Origin: Candidatus Eisenbergiella merdigallinarum | Lineage (GTDB): Bacteria; Bacillota; Clostridia; Lachnospirales; Lachnospiraceae | Assembly (NCBI GenBank): GCA_019119355.1 | Contig: DWXE01000039.1 | Span: 88,749 to 152,748, forward strand | Length of the DNA: 64,000 nucleotides | Reading direction: 5' to 3' | Shown: positions 39,397-47,438 of the stretch, piece after piece | How positions within the stretch are numbered: the stretch's first letter is position 1 | Layout: every line of letters starts with the position of its first letter | The notes under the pieces: model-generated | Database searches by the model: none | The model's input: only the letters and a program-made list of their open reading frames with translations | Told to the model about the DNA's origin: nothing | Translations under genes and position numbers: made by a program

Positions 39397-40047
39397 ATGC
39401 AGATTCAAGGTGTGTATGGGCAGGATGTATATGAGTTGCCGGTGGATAGTGTGAGGGAGATCATCGCTAATTCCGTGGCCCACCGCTCATATCTGGAGCC
39501 GGGAAACATTCAAGTGGCCCTTTTTGATGATCGGTTAGAGGTCACATCCCCAGGTATGCTGTTAAATGGCGTTTCTATTAAGAAGATGATGGAAGGTTAT
39601 TCTAAACCCCGTAATCGTGCGATTGCTTCTGCCTTCGCGTATATGAAAATTATAGAAAAATGGGGAAGCGGAATTCCCCGAATGATTCGAGAGTGCAGGG
39701 AATATAATTTGCCGGAACCACAATTTATTGATTTTGACGGAGATTTCCGGGTAAATATGTATCGGCAGGCTTCAAATGGAGTTGAGCATATAAAGAAGAC
39801 TACCCAAACTACCCAAACTTCTTATGGATCAAAGAGAAACTCTTTTAGCAATGAAGATAAAGCTGTACTGGTACTGGTGCGTAATCAACCGACAATGACG
39901 CAAAAGGAGTTGGCAATGGAGTTGGGATGGACAGTGGATCGGGTAAAATATTATTTAAACAAAATGAAAAAGCAACAGATAATCAGGAGAGCAGGGAGCA
40001 GTCACAACGGGCACTGGGAAATTTTGGTTGAGGAAAATATATTCTGA
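39397..40047 (+). pseudogene. Truncated AlbA_2/HATPase_c_4-type regulator (C-terminal part only)
   Basis: The 216-codon frame reads YELPVDSVREIIANSVAHRS, LEVTSPGMLLNGVS and EKWGSGIPRMIREC, which is the HATPase_c_4 part of AlbA_2 (Schlafen-like) regulators, followed by a winged helix (TMTQKELAMELGWTVDRVKYYL). Full proteins are about 450-500 residues and start with an AlbA_2 DNA-binding domain, absent here. The frame upstream of ATG 39397 is closed at 39355, and no ribosome site fits. It sits just after tRNA-Arg, a common integration place. Probably a left-over piece; a short functional protein cannot be excluded. Confidence 0.7.
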
Positions 40048-40088
40048 ATAAATTCTTTTGCATAGAAACTGAAATCGAGAAAAACCCC

Positions 40089-40119
40089 TTGACCCTGACG
40101 CTGCGTCATGCTTTATGCT
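40089..40119 (+). promoter_or_regulatory. MerR-type promoter with dyad operator
   Basis: TTGACC (40089-40094) and TATGCT (40114-40119) separated by 19 bases, the unusually long spacer that MerR-family activators correct by twisting DNA. The dyad TGACGCTGCGTCA (40096-40108) lies inside the spacer. It drives the merR gene itself. Confidence 0.8.
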
Positions 40120-40144
40120 ATAATCACCACGGGGAAAGGATCGA

Positions 40145-40891
40145 ATGCGCATGAGGATGACGGTGAAAGAAGTCAGCGAAATATCGGGAGTGAGTATACG
40201 CGCTCTCCATCATTACGATCATATCGGTCTGCTTCCGGCGACACAGCTTACCGATGCGGGTTATCGGCTGTATGACGATACAGCCCTGGAACGCCTGCAG
40301 CACATTCTGCTCTTCAGGGAACTGGAATTTCCGCTCAGGGAGATCAAAGAGATTCTGGACAGCCCTGACTTCGACAGCAGCAGGGCGCTGGAGCAGCAGA
40401 TCCGTTTGCTGGAACTCCGAAGGGAACATCTGCAGAACCTGATCGATCTGGCCCGTGGAATAAAAGCGATTGGAGTAAAAAAAATGAGTTTTGAAGCGTT
40501 CGATACGAAGAAAATCGATGAGTACGCAGTGCAGGCGAAGGCATCATGGGGCAGGACCGATGCGTATAAGGAGTATGAGGAAAAGGCAGCCGGACGTTCG
40601 AAGGAGGAGAATCAGAAATTGGGCGTTGAAATGATGGATATCTTCCGCAAGTTTGGAGAAATCCGGGATCGGGAACCGGACAGCGCGGAAGCGATTGCGC
40701 TCGCGAAAGAGCTCCAGGAATATATTACGGAGAACTTCTACGCCTGTACCGATGAGATCCTGCTTTCCTTAGGCGGCATGTATGCGGGCGGCGGAGACTT
40801 CACCGCCAACATAGACAAAGTCGGCGGCGAAGGAACGGCGGTTTTTGCCCATCGAGCAATCGAAGCGCTGGTCGCATCGCAGAAGAAATAG
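40145..40891 (+). CDS. MerR-family regulator with TipAS-type effector domain
   Basis: 248 residues from ATG 40145 (AAAGGA upstream). The N-terminal winged HTH reads MTVKEVSEISGVSIRALHHYDHIGLL; the linking coiled coil is at about 75-105. The C-terminal part (AYKEYEEKAAGRS..., LGGMYAGGGDFTANID) is a TipAS-like antibiotic-recognition domain. Such regulators sense drugs and activate their own promoter and resistance genes. No resistance gene is next to it on the plus strand. Confidence 0.9.
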   Translation: MRMRMTVKEVSEISGVSIRALHHYDHIGLLPATQLTDAGYRLYDDTALERLQHILLFRELEFPLREIKEILDSPDFDSSRALEQQIRLLELRREHLQNLIDLARGIKAIGVKKMSFEAFDTKKIDEYAVQAKASWGRTDAYKEYEEKAAGRSKEENQKLGVEMMDIFRKFGEIRDREPDSAEAIALAKELQEYITENFYACTDEILLSLGGMYAGGGDFTANIDKVGGEGTAVFAHRAIEALVASQKK

Positions 40892-40934
40892 CTTTTCTCT
40901 CCGGAAAGGAGATAAAAGCGGTACTTCTGACGGA

Positions 40935-40970
40935 GGGACCCGGGGACAGGCGATCCCCGGGTCCCTTCCT
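40935..40970. terminator. Hairpin between convergent genes (MerR and membrane protein)
   Basis: 12-bp perfect stem GGGACCCGGGGA (40935-40946) / TCCCCGGGTCCC (40954-40965), followed by TTCCTTC on the plus strand. Terminator-like, with a weak T-run. Confidence 0.6.
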
Positions 40971-40986
40971 TCGGTCAAAATCCGGA

Positions 40987-41676
40987 TCAAAACAGATATC
41001 TGCCGCAGAACAGATAAAATCCTGTATCGACCAGCAATGCGATGGCGATGATTACGAATACGGCATAAAGAATACGGGTAATGGACTTTAGCCTTTTCTC
41101 TTTCACTTTATCGACAAAAGCGACCAATTTCTCCAGAAGGTTCAGGCCGATAGCGGTATAGACGATCAGAGCCATGAACTGACTGACCGCAAACCAGATT
41201 GACAGGAGCAGGGCCGATGCAAGAAAGCGTTCTGTCTCGCCTCCCAGGAGGATAACGGCATAGTAGGTGGGATCGGTAAAACAGGAGATTGCAAACATGA
41301 TTCCGACACTCAAACATCTGATCCGGGATCCGCCGATAGCTTTTTTTCCCGTTTCTTCTTTTTTCTTCCCGACGCGAAAAATCTTTCGCAGCACCCAGAC
41401 CAGAATAAAAACGGATACTGCAAATTCCAAAATTGCCCAAAACGGGCTGTCGTCCCCCGGCACCATGCTTTTGAGAAGATCCACCGCCGCAGCGCCGAAG
41501 AGGGCGGAAAGTACGGCGCCGGTCAGAATGCTGAATCCCGCATAGGAGAGGAAGAACAGAGCGATATTCGATTTCTTCTCCTTACGCAGCCCCATGGACA
41601 GGAGGTAAACTGCCGTAAAAGGGTCGACGCCCAGAATGCCCAGACCGATCGAGCTGATTATCCTGTGCATCATCAT
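40987..41676 (-). CDS. Polytopic membrane protein of unknown function
   Basis: 229 residues with about six hydrophobic segments (residues about 5-28, 38-65, 80-100, 122-145, 155-180, 200-225) and a basic loop KIFRVGKKKEETGKK. The start ATG overlaps the end of the marR gene by ATGA. The layout resembles LysE/GAP-type exporters, but I do not recognise a definite family. Its coupling to a MarR regulator suggests an exporter or stress function under its control. Confidence 0.65.
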   Translation of the reverse strand: MMMHRIISSIGLGILGVDPFTAVYLLSMGLRKEKKSNIALFFLSYAGFSILTGAVLSALFGAAAVDLLKSMVPGDDSPFWAILEFAVSVFILVWVLRKIFRVGKKKEETGKKAIGGSRIRCLSVGIMFAISCFTDPTYYAVILLGGETERFLASALLLSIWFAVSQFMALIVYTAIGLNLLEKLVAFVDKVKEKRLKSITRILYAVFVIIAIALLVDTGFYLFCGRYLF

Positions 41677-42113
41677 GATAACCTCATAATTTTGCTGCGG
41701 AAAGATGTCAGATATTTTTCCATTAAGCGCAGTATCTCCTGATGTTCCGCGTCCGTCATTTCCTCAAAGACTTCGTTTTCCGCCCGTTCGATGGGCAGGA
41801 TTTTTTCCTTTACAAGAGCTTCGCCTTTAGGGGTCAAATATATTTTCAATTCCCGCCCGATACCCGGTTGAAAGTCGATTATACCGTCCTGGTTCAGCTT
41901 TTTTGCCGACGAATTTACGGTCTGCTTATTCAAAAGCGTGTATCTGTAAATTTCTGTCTGCGTACGGCCGTTTCCTAACACGAGAATTGCCTGCAAAATG
42001 GCATAAGCGCTGTCGGAAAGCCCCTGCATTGTCGCGATTTCGTGGTAAAGCTCATCGATGGAGTTATTCAGACGGTCGAACTCCTGCAGGACGGGGTGTT
42101 TTTCAAAGTTCAT
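41673..42113 (-). CDS. MarR-family transcriptional regulator
   Basis: 146 residues from ATG 42113 with AAAGGA upstream. The winged HTH shows LGNGRTQTEIYRYTLLNKQTVNSSAKKL, the wing and DxR (IGRELKIYLTPKGEAL). Twin palindromes in the promoter argue for autoregulation. It is coupled to the membrane-protein gene 41676-40987. The ligand is unknown. Confidence 0.9.
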   Translation of the reverse strand: MNFEKHPVLQEFDRLNNSIDELYHEIATMQGLSDSAYAILQAILVLGNGRTQTEIYRYTLLNKQTVNSSAKKLNQDGIIDFQPGIGRELKIYLTPKGEALVKEKILPIERAENEVFEEMTDAEHQEILRLMEKYLTSFRSKIMRLS

Positions 42114-42130
42114 ATTATATTTTCCTTTCG

Positions 42131-42178
42131 GTATGAAGTCATACATGAGATTATAGTATGATTTCATACTCGCGTCAA
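42131..42178 (-). promoter_or_regulatory. marR promoter with two operators
   Basis: On the minus strand TTGACG (42178-42173), 17-base spacer, TATAAT (42155-42150). Two palindromes GTATGANNTCATAC sit at 42156-42169 (inside the spacer) and 42131-42144 (just downstream of the start site), 25 bp centre to centre. This is a typical MarR autorepression layout. Confidence 0.85.
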
Positions 42179-42292
42179 TACTTTCGGGCAGGATAAATGA
42201 ATACAATTTTGTAATAAATTTGGGGAAGAAATCCGAAGAGAACCGTGATATCATGGAGTTACAACGGATGTATCTGGAAAAAGGAGAACGCT

Positions 42293-43570
42293 ATGAGCAA
42301 AGAAAACTTAACCGTTCCGGTACCGGAAAAAAGAATTGCGGATTTTGAAAATCTGGCATTCGGCATGTTCGTTCACTGGGGGCTCTATTCCCAGCTCGGA
42401 AAGGGCGAATGGATCTGGAATTATGAAAAGACGCCGAAGGAAGAGTACGCGAAGCTGATGGACACCTTTACCGCCAGGGAGTTCGATGCGGATAAAATCT
42501 GCAGGATCGCGAAGGCGGCGGGCATGAAGTACATCACGCTGACCGCGCGCCATCACGAAGGATTTTCTCTGTATGACACCTGCGGACTGTGCGATTTCGA
42601 TGCGCCCCACTCCCCGGCGGGAAGGGATCTGGTGCGGGAGTTCGTGGACGCCAGCCGGGCGAACGATATCGTCCCGTTTTTTTACCATACCACGCTGGAC
42701 TGGTATCAGGAGAGCTTCGAGAATGACTTCGACGGCTATCTGGAATATCTGCGGCAGTCCGTAGAAGTGCTGTGCAAAAACTACGGAAAAATCGGGGGGC
42801 TGTGGTTTGACGGCAACTGGAGCAAACCCGATGCGGACTGGAAGCTGGATGAACTCTACGGAACCATCCGGAAATATCAGCCGGAAGCGATGATCATCAA
42901 CAATACGGGACTGAGCGCGCGGGGAGAACTGGGGCATCCGGAGATCGACAGCGTGACCTTCGAGCAGGGACTGCCCGGGCCCATCGACAGGCGCGGCATG
43001 TCCAAATACATCGCGGGGGAAATGTGCTGCACCATGAACGATCACTGGGGGAACGGCGAATTCGATCTGAATTTCCGGTCCCCGGCAGAGCTGATCAGGA
43101 TACTGGCGAAGTGCCGCAGGGCGGGCGCGAACCTCCTGCTGAATGTGGGGCCGGACGGCGACGGCAGGATTCCGGAAATCATGGCGGAGACTTTGAAAGT
43201 GATGGGGCGCTGGACCGGACTTTACAGGGATATCATTTATACCGGGAAGCCTTATCCGCTGGTTTGCCAGGGGGACGACTTCGCGCTGCAGACGCCGGAC
43301 GGCAGGATTTATCTGTTCGCGTTCGACCTGGGAATCGAGGGGGATGAAAACGTGACCATCGGGGAGCAGACCGATGCCAGCAGGCTGCGCACCTATGCGG
43401 GGATCGACCGGAAACTGAAAGCGGTGAGATGGCTGGACAACGGTCTGGAACTGCCCTTTGTGCAGGATACGGATCAGAGGATCCTGACGGTGCGCATGAC
43501 GGGCTTCCCCTATGGAAAAAACCTGGTCGTCCGCGCGGCGGAACTCGTAGAAAGGCAGGTTGAAAAATGA
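42293..43570 (+). CDS. GH29 alpha-L-fucosidase-like glycosidase
   Basis: 425 residues from ATG 42293 with AAGGAG upstream. The N-terminal FGMFVHWGLYS, TARHHEGFSLYDT and IGGLWFDGNWSKP (the Asp of WFD is the GH29 nucleophile) are typical of GH29. No signal peptide, so it acts on sugars that have been imported. It is followed with ATGA overlap by a second GH29 gene. The acid/base residue cannot be assigned by eye. Confidence 0.88.
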   Translation: MSKENLTVPVPEKRIADFENLAFGMFVHWGLYSQLGKGEWIWNYEKTPKEEYAKLMDTFTAREFDADKICRIAKAAGMKYITLTARHHEGFSLYDTCGLCDFDAPHSPAGRDLVREFVDASRANDIVPFFYHTTLDWYQESFENDFDGYLEYLRQSVEVLCKNYGKIGGLWFDGNWSKPDADWKLDELYGTIRKYQPEAMIINNTGLSARGELGHPEIDSVTFEQGLPGPIDRRGMSKYIAGEMCCTMNDHWGNGEFDLNFRSPAELIRILAKCRRAGANLLLNVGPDGDGRIPEIMAETLKVMGRWTGLYRDIIYTGKPYPLVCQGDDFALQTPDGRIYLFAFDLGIEGDENVTIGEQTDASRLRTYAGIDRKLKAVRWLDNGLELPFVQDTDQRILTVRMTGFPYGKNLVVRAAELVERQVEK

Positions 43571-44940
43571 AATCGTTTTTAGAAGAAGCGGCCCGGGTAA
43601 AACCCAACCCGCGGCAGCTGGCCTGGTATGATCTGGGATTTTATGCGTTCATTCATTTTGGGGTGAACACGTTTACGGACAGGGAGTGGGGGATCGGCGG
43701 AGAGCCGGAAGGGCTCTTTGATCCCACGGAGCTGGACTGCGACCAGTGGGTGGAGGCGATTAAGAGCGCGGGCATGAAGGGGATGGTGCTGACCTGTAAG
43801 CACCATGACGGATTCTGCCTTTGGCCGTCCGCCTATACGGAACACAGCGTGAAAAATTCCCCGTGTAAACGGGATGTGGTGAAAGAGGCCGCGGAGGCCT
43901 GCAGGCGGGGCGGGATCCGGTTTGGCATCTATCTGTCGCCCTGGGACCGTTCCTCGGAACTGTACGGGACGGACGCTTACAACGACTATTTCTGCAATCA
44001 GCTGACGGAGCTGCTCACGAACTACGGGGAAATTTTTCACGTCTGGTTCGATCTCGCCTGCGGGGAGGGGCCCAACGGGAAAAAGCAGGAGTACGATTTC
44101 CCCAGATATATCGAACTGATTCGGAAATATCAGCCGAATGCGACGATATTCAACGATTTCGGCCCGGACGTCAGGTGGTGCGGCAACGAAGCCGGTACCG
44201 CGCGGCATGCGGAGTGGGCGGTGGTGCCGAAGGAACTGTGCTTCCGCAGCGAGGTGCAGACCGGCGCGGGGCCGCTGGCGGATGAAGGCAGCCTGGAATA
44301 TCTGTACAACACGGGAAGCGATATCGGGTGTCTGCACAATATCATGTATTCGAAGGGGCTGGTATTCGCGCCGTCCGAAGTGAACATGTCCATTCGCCCG
44401 GGCTGGTTCTGGCATGAAAAGGAAGAACCCCATTCCCTGGAACGGCTGTTTCGCACTTATTTGACTTCGGTAGGCGGGAACGCCTGCTTCAATCTGAATT
44501 TGCCTCCCGACCGGAGGGGGAAGATCGACGAACGGGACGTGCGGCGCTTAAAGGAGCTGGGAGAACTGCTTCAGAAGGAGTTCGGCAGTGAAATTCCGGC
44601 AACGGTCCGTCAGCTGGAAAGCCCTTATCCGACGCAGGCCGTATTCGAGATGGAGTTCGACCGCGTGCGGGACGATATCCGATATATTGAGCTGCGGGAG
44701 GACATTGCGCAGGGACAGCGCGTGGAGAGCTTCCAGATCGAAACGGAGGACGGCGACGGCGGCAGGCTCCCGTTTTATCAGGGGACGACCATCGGAAACC
44801 GCAGAATCTGCGAGCTAAAGGACCCCTTTGCGGACCAGAATCCGCTCACGCGAACGTTTTCCTTCGAGGCGAAAAAACTGGTGATCCGCATCACCTCCGC
44901 CAGAGGGGAAGTGCGCATGAAGTCGATCAAAGCATATTAG
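43567..44940 (+). CDS. Second GH29-family glycosidase
   Basis: 457 residues; start ATG overlaps the preceding stop. It shows FIHFGVNTFTDREWG, TCKHHDGFCLWPS, GIYLSPWDRSS and VWFDLACGEGPNG (putative nucleophile Asp). It has the longer form of GH29 with a C-terminal beta-sandwich (KKLVIRITSA). Cytosolic. The two enzymes differ clearly and probably cut different alpha-fucosidic linkages. No transporter is adjacent. Confidence 0.88.
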   Translation: MKSFLEEAARVKPNPRQLAWYDLGFYAFIHFGVNTFTDREWGIGGEPEGLFDPTELDCDQWVEAIKSAGMKGMVLTCKHHDGFCLWPSAYTEHSVKNSPCKRDVVKEAAEACRRGGIRFGIYLSPWDRSSELYGTDAYNDYFCNQLTELLTNYGEIFHVWFDLACGEGPNGKKQEYDFPRYIELIRKYQPNATIFNDFGPDVRWCGNEAGTARHAEWAVVPKELCFRSEVQTGAGPLADEGSLEYLYNTGSDIGCLHNIMYSKGLVFAPSEVNMSIRPGWFWHEKEEPHSLERLFRTYLTSVGGNACFNLNLPPDRRGKIDERDVRRLKELGELLQKEFGSEIPATVRQLESPYPTQAVFEMEFDRVRDDIRYIELREDIAQGQRVESFQIETEDGDGGRLPFYQGTTIGNRRICELKDPFADQNPLTRTFSFEAKKLVIRITSARGEVRMKSIKAY

Positions 44941-45011
44941 CCCCGGGATGAAAACGGCATCCATATTCGGGAAGAGGAAATTGTGTTAACTGAACTTCTA
45001 TATGTATGATG

Positions 45012-45051
45012 AATGCCCCTACAGCTATTTCGTATTAGCTGTGGGGGCATT
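45012..45051. repeat. 16-bp inverted repeat (hairpin)
   Basis: AATGCCCCTACAGCTA (45012-45027) / TAGCTGTGGGGGCATT (45036-45051) with one mismatch that is a G-T pair. It is in the 286-bp gap after the second GH29 gene. There is no T-run, so its role as terminator is doubtful. No gene seen in the rest of 44941-45226. Confidence 0.5.
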
Positions 45052-45226
45052 GTGCTGCCTGCTTCTTGAAACGATCCACGATTCCCTTGTCCACATCATC
45101 CGGCGAAAATGCAGGAAGAGGAAGGTAAGTTAAAAATATTTCACATTCTCTGTTGACACGCACAGAGGGAAGTGATATATTTATAACATAGCAAGTGAGA
45201 AATATATAACATGGAGGAAGAACAAT

Positions 45227-45643
45227 ATGAATAAAAAGGTATCCTTAAAAGAGATTGTCGGAACGAAAATTGTCTATGCCATTATCCTCACGTCCTACTA
45301 TTGGATGTGGGCAAGAACCGATTGGAAGAGCTGGTATGAAACTGTGCAATATGCACTCGCTGCCTTTCTTTTTTCCTTTTTTGTCATACAGATGATTCGG
45401 ATTTCTAAGTACAAAAAGGAAGGCGTCGACGAAATGGCAGAACAAAACCTGAAGCGGTGCGATGCAATTTGTCTCAGGATTTTTGTCGGTGTAATGGCGG
45501 TCGTTGCTTTTCTCGCTGCCATTCTCGGTCATATCAACGCTGTCAGTACGGGAACCATTGGGTGGGTCATCATTCTGTCTATTTTGGCTTTGTCCATTAT
45601 TCGAACGGTAATGTTTATGATTATGGACAGTAAGGGGGTATAA
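45227..45643 (+). CDS. Small membrane protein, partner of HTH regulator
   Basis: 138 residues with four hydrophobic segments (residues about 10-28, 42-60, 84-104, 112-133). ATG 45227 follows GGAGGAAG. The HTH gene begins two bases after its stop. Such membrane protein-HTH pairs are common in Firmicutes; their role is not established. Base composition is AT-richer than the fucosidase genes. Confidence 0.7.
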   Translation: MNKKVSLKEIVGTKIVYAIILTSYYWMWARTDWKSWYETVQYALAAFLFSFFVIQMIRISKYKKEGVDEMAEQNLKRCDAICLRIFVGVMAVVAFLAAILGHINAVSTGTIGWVIILSILALSIIRTVMFMIMDSKGV

Positions 45644-45644
45644 T

Positions 45645-45854
45645 ATGGCTCTCATTACCAAAATCAAAGAATACCGGGAGATGGCAGGATATAAGCAAAG
45701 CGAACTCGCTGAGATGGTTGGCGCAAGGAGAGAAACCATTGTTCACCTTGAAAATGGTAAATATAATCCGTCCCTGAAGTTAGCCATGGATATAGCGAAA
45801 GTATTTCATGTGACTGTCGAAGAACTGTTTGAATTTGTAGATGACAAAAAATAA
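45645..45854 (+). CDS. Xre-family HTH regulator
   Basis: 69 residues, nearly all helix-turn-helix: KIKEYREMAGYKQSELAEMV, RRETIVHLENGKYNPSLKLA, then an acidic tail. It is like the short HTH regulators that lie next to a membrane-protein gene. Probably controls its own pair. Confidence 0.88.
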   Translation: MALITKIKEYREMAGYKQSELAEMVGARRETIVHLENGKYNPSLKLAMDIAKVFHVTVEELFEFVDDKK

Positions 45855-45966
45855 AGAAGGTACATTTCCATGAAAACATTTGATGGAATGATTGTTTTCC
45901 AAAGCGTTTTGCCTACAACGCTGATCAGGTAATTAACATGGCAAAGCCAGTCGAGCCAGTCAACGG

Positions 45967-46172
45967 TCAAGATGAACGGGCTACGCCCGTCTTTGCAGGA
46001 GGGGAATCAAGGGGCGACAGCAAGGAGTGCTGCCGCCCCCAATGATTATAAAGCAAACCGTCAACCATGCACAGCACAGCCCTTTGTGGAGGAAAGGGGG
46101 ATTTCCATGCCTTTTGCGTTGCCGTTATCCGCAACGCCAGGTACTGAGACTGTTTGCCATGAGTGGCTCCGG
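45967..46172. other. Gap with hairpins, possible mobile-element remnant
   Basis: The 318-bp gap 45855-46172 has an ACGGGC-TAC-GCCCGT hairpin (45976-45990) and a GGGGCGACAGCA (46011-46022) / TGCTGCCGCCCC (46028-46039) stem. The sequence has the look of segments carried by conjugative elements of Firmicutes, which is a memory impression only. No credible gene is seen. Confidence 0.35.
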
Positions 46173-47438
46173 TCACTTTTTTTCGCTGCCCAGCCGGCCT
46201 TTGAAGTCCCCGTATCCGAACTTCCTCAGACAGTCCAGCCGCCCGTCGGGGCGGAGGACGAAAATGGAAGGCAGCGGCATCCCGTTGAAGGTGTTGTTTT
46301 TACAGGTGGTATAGATCGCCATATCCCCGAACAGCAACAGATCTCCTTCCCGCAGGGGGGCTGGAAAGCGATAGTCGCCGATGATGTCGCCGGACAGGCA
46401 GGTGGGCCCTCCAAGGCGGAAGGAAAAAGTCTGTCCGCCCGGTCCGCTGGAAGATTTATCAGATTTGTCGGAGTGGATGTCGGAATCCTCTGCGCCGTAG
46501 AGCGGCGGGCGGTAGGGCATTTCCAGAACGTCGGGCATGTGGCAGGCCGCGCTGGCGTCCAGGATGGCGACGCGGGTATCGCCGTTTTGAAAGGTATCCA
46601 GAACGCGCGAGGCAAGATATCCCGCGTTCAGGGCGCAGGCTTCTCCGGGCTCCAGATAGACCTGCACGCCCCAGGTATCCTGAGCCCTCCGGATACAGCG
46701 TTCCAGGCGGGCGATGTCATAGCCGGGCCGGGTGATGTGATGGCCGCCCCCGAAGTTCAGCCACTTCATGCCGGAAAGGATGCGGCCGAAGCGTTCTTCC
46801 ACCGCCCGGAGCGTGGTTTCCAGGGCGTCGGAATCCTGCTCGCAAAGGGTGTGAAAATGGATTCCGTCCAGCAGGGCCAGCAGCTCCGGAGTCATGGCCT
46901 CCTTCCAGAGGGAAAGGGGGGTGCCCAGCCGGCCTCCGGGCGCGCAGGGATCGTAGATGGCGTGCCCGTCCTGAGTGGAGCATTCCGGATTGATGCGAAG
47001 GCCCACGCTCTTGTTCGCCCTCTTTGCCGCAGGGCCGAATTTTTCCAGCTGGCGGGGGGAGTTGAAAACGATGTGATCCGCGTAGCGCAGCAGCTCGCCG
47101 AATTCGTCGTCCCGGTACGCGCCGCAGAAAACGTGTACCTCTTTCCCGGGCATTTCTTCCGCGCCAAGCCGGGCCTCGTAGAGGCCGCTGGCTTCCGTCC
47201 CAGCCAGAAACGGGGCCAGGGACGGATAGAGGTCGTAGTTGGAAAAAGCCTTCTGGGCCAGCAGAATCCTGCAGCCCGTGCGCTTTGCCACGCCGGCCAG
47301 AACCTCCCCGTTTTTGCGGAGCATGGCCTCGTCCAGAATATAGCAGGGCGTGGGAAGATCCCGGAACAGTTCTTCCGGAGAACGGCCGCCGAGGCCCCGG
47401 AAAGGAGGCCGGCCGTCCGCTCTGCAGGGCGCTCCCAT
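46173..47438 (-). CDS. nspC: Carboxynorspermidine/carboxyspermidine decarboxylase
   Basis: 421 residues from ATG 47438, overlapping the stop of the dehydrogenase gene by one base. It is an alanine-racemase-fold PLP enzyme. The PLP lysine is in LAQKAFSNYDLYP near the N-terminus. Other signatures: GLRINPECSTQ, WLNFGGGHHITRPGYD, ACHMPDVLEMPYRPP and GPTCLSGD. It removes CO2 from carboxyspermidine or carboxynorspermidine to give the triamine. Last gene of the operon. Confidence 0.93.
   Translation of the reverse strand: MGAPCRADGRPPFRGLGGRSPEELFRDLPTPCYILDEAMLRKNGEVLAGVAKRTGCRILLAQKAFSNYDLYPSLAPFLAGTEASGLYEARLGAEEMPGKEVHVFCGAYRDDEFGELLRYADHIVFNSPRQLEKFGPAAKRANKSVGLRINPECSTQDGHAIYDPCAPGGRLGTPLSLWKEAMTPELLALLDGIHFHTLCEQDSDALETTLRAVEERFGRILSGMKWLNFGGGHHITRPGYDIARLERCIRRAQDTWGVQVYLEPGEACALNAGYLASRVLDTFQNGDTRVAILDASAACHMPDVLEMPYRPPLYGAEDSDIHSDKSDKSSSGPGGQTFSFRLGGPTCLSGDIIGDYRFPAPLREGDLLLFGDMAIYTTCKNNTFNGMPLPSIFVLRPDGRLDCLRKFGYGDFKGRLGSEKK

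Noticed and set aside
41108..41440. Minus-strand ORF of 110 codons in the membrane gene
   Set aside because: It is an out-of-frame shadow of the membrane-protein gene.
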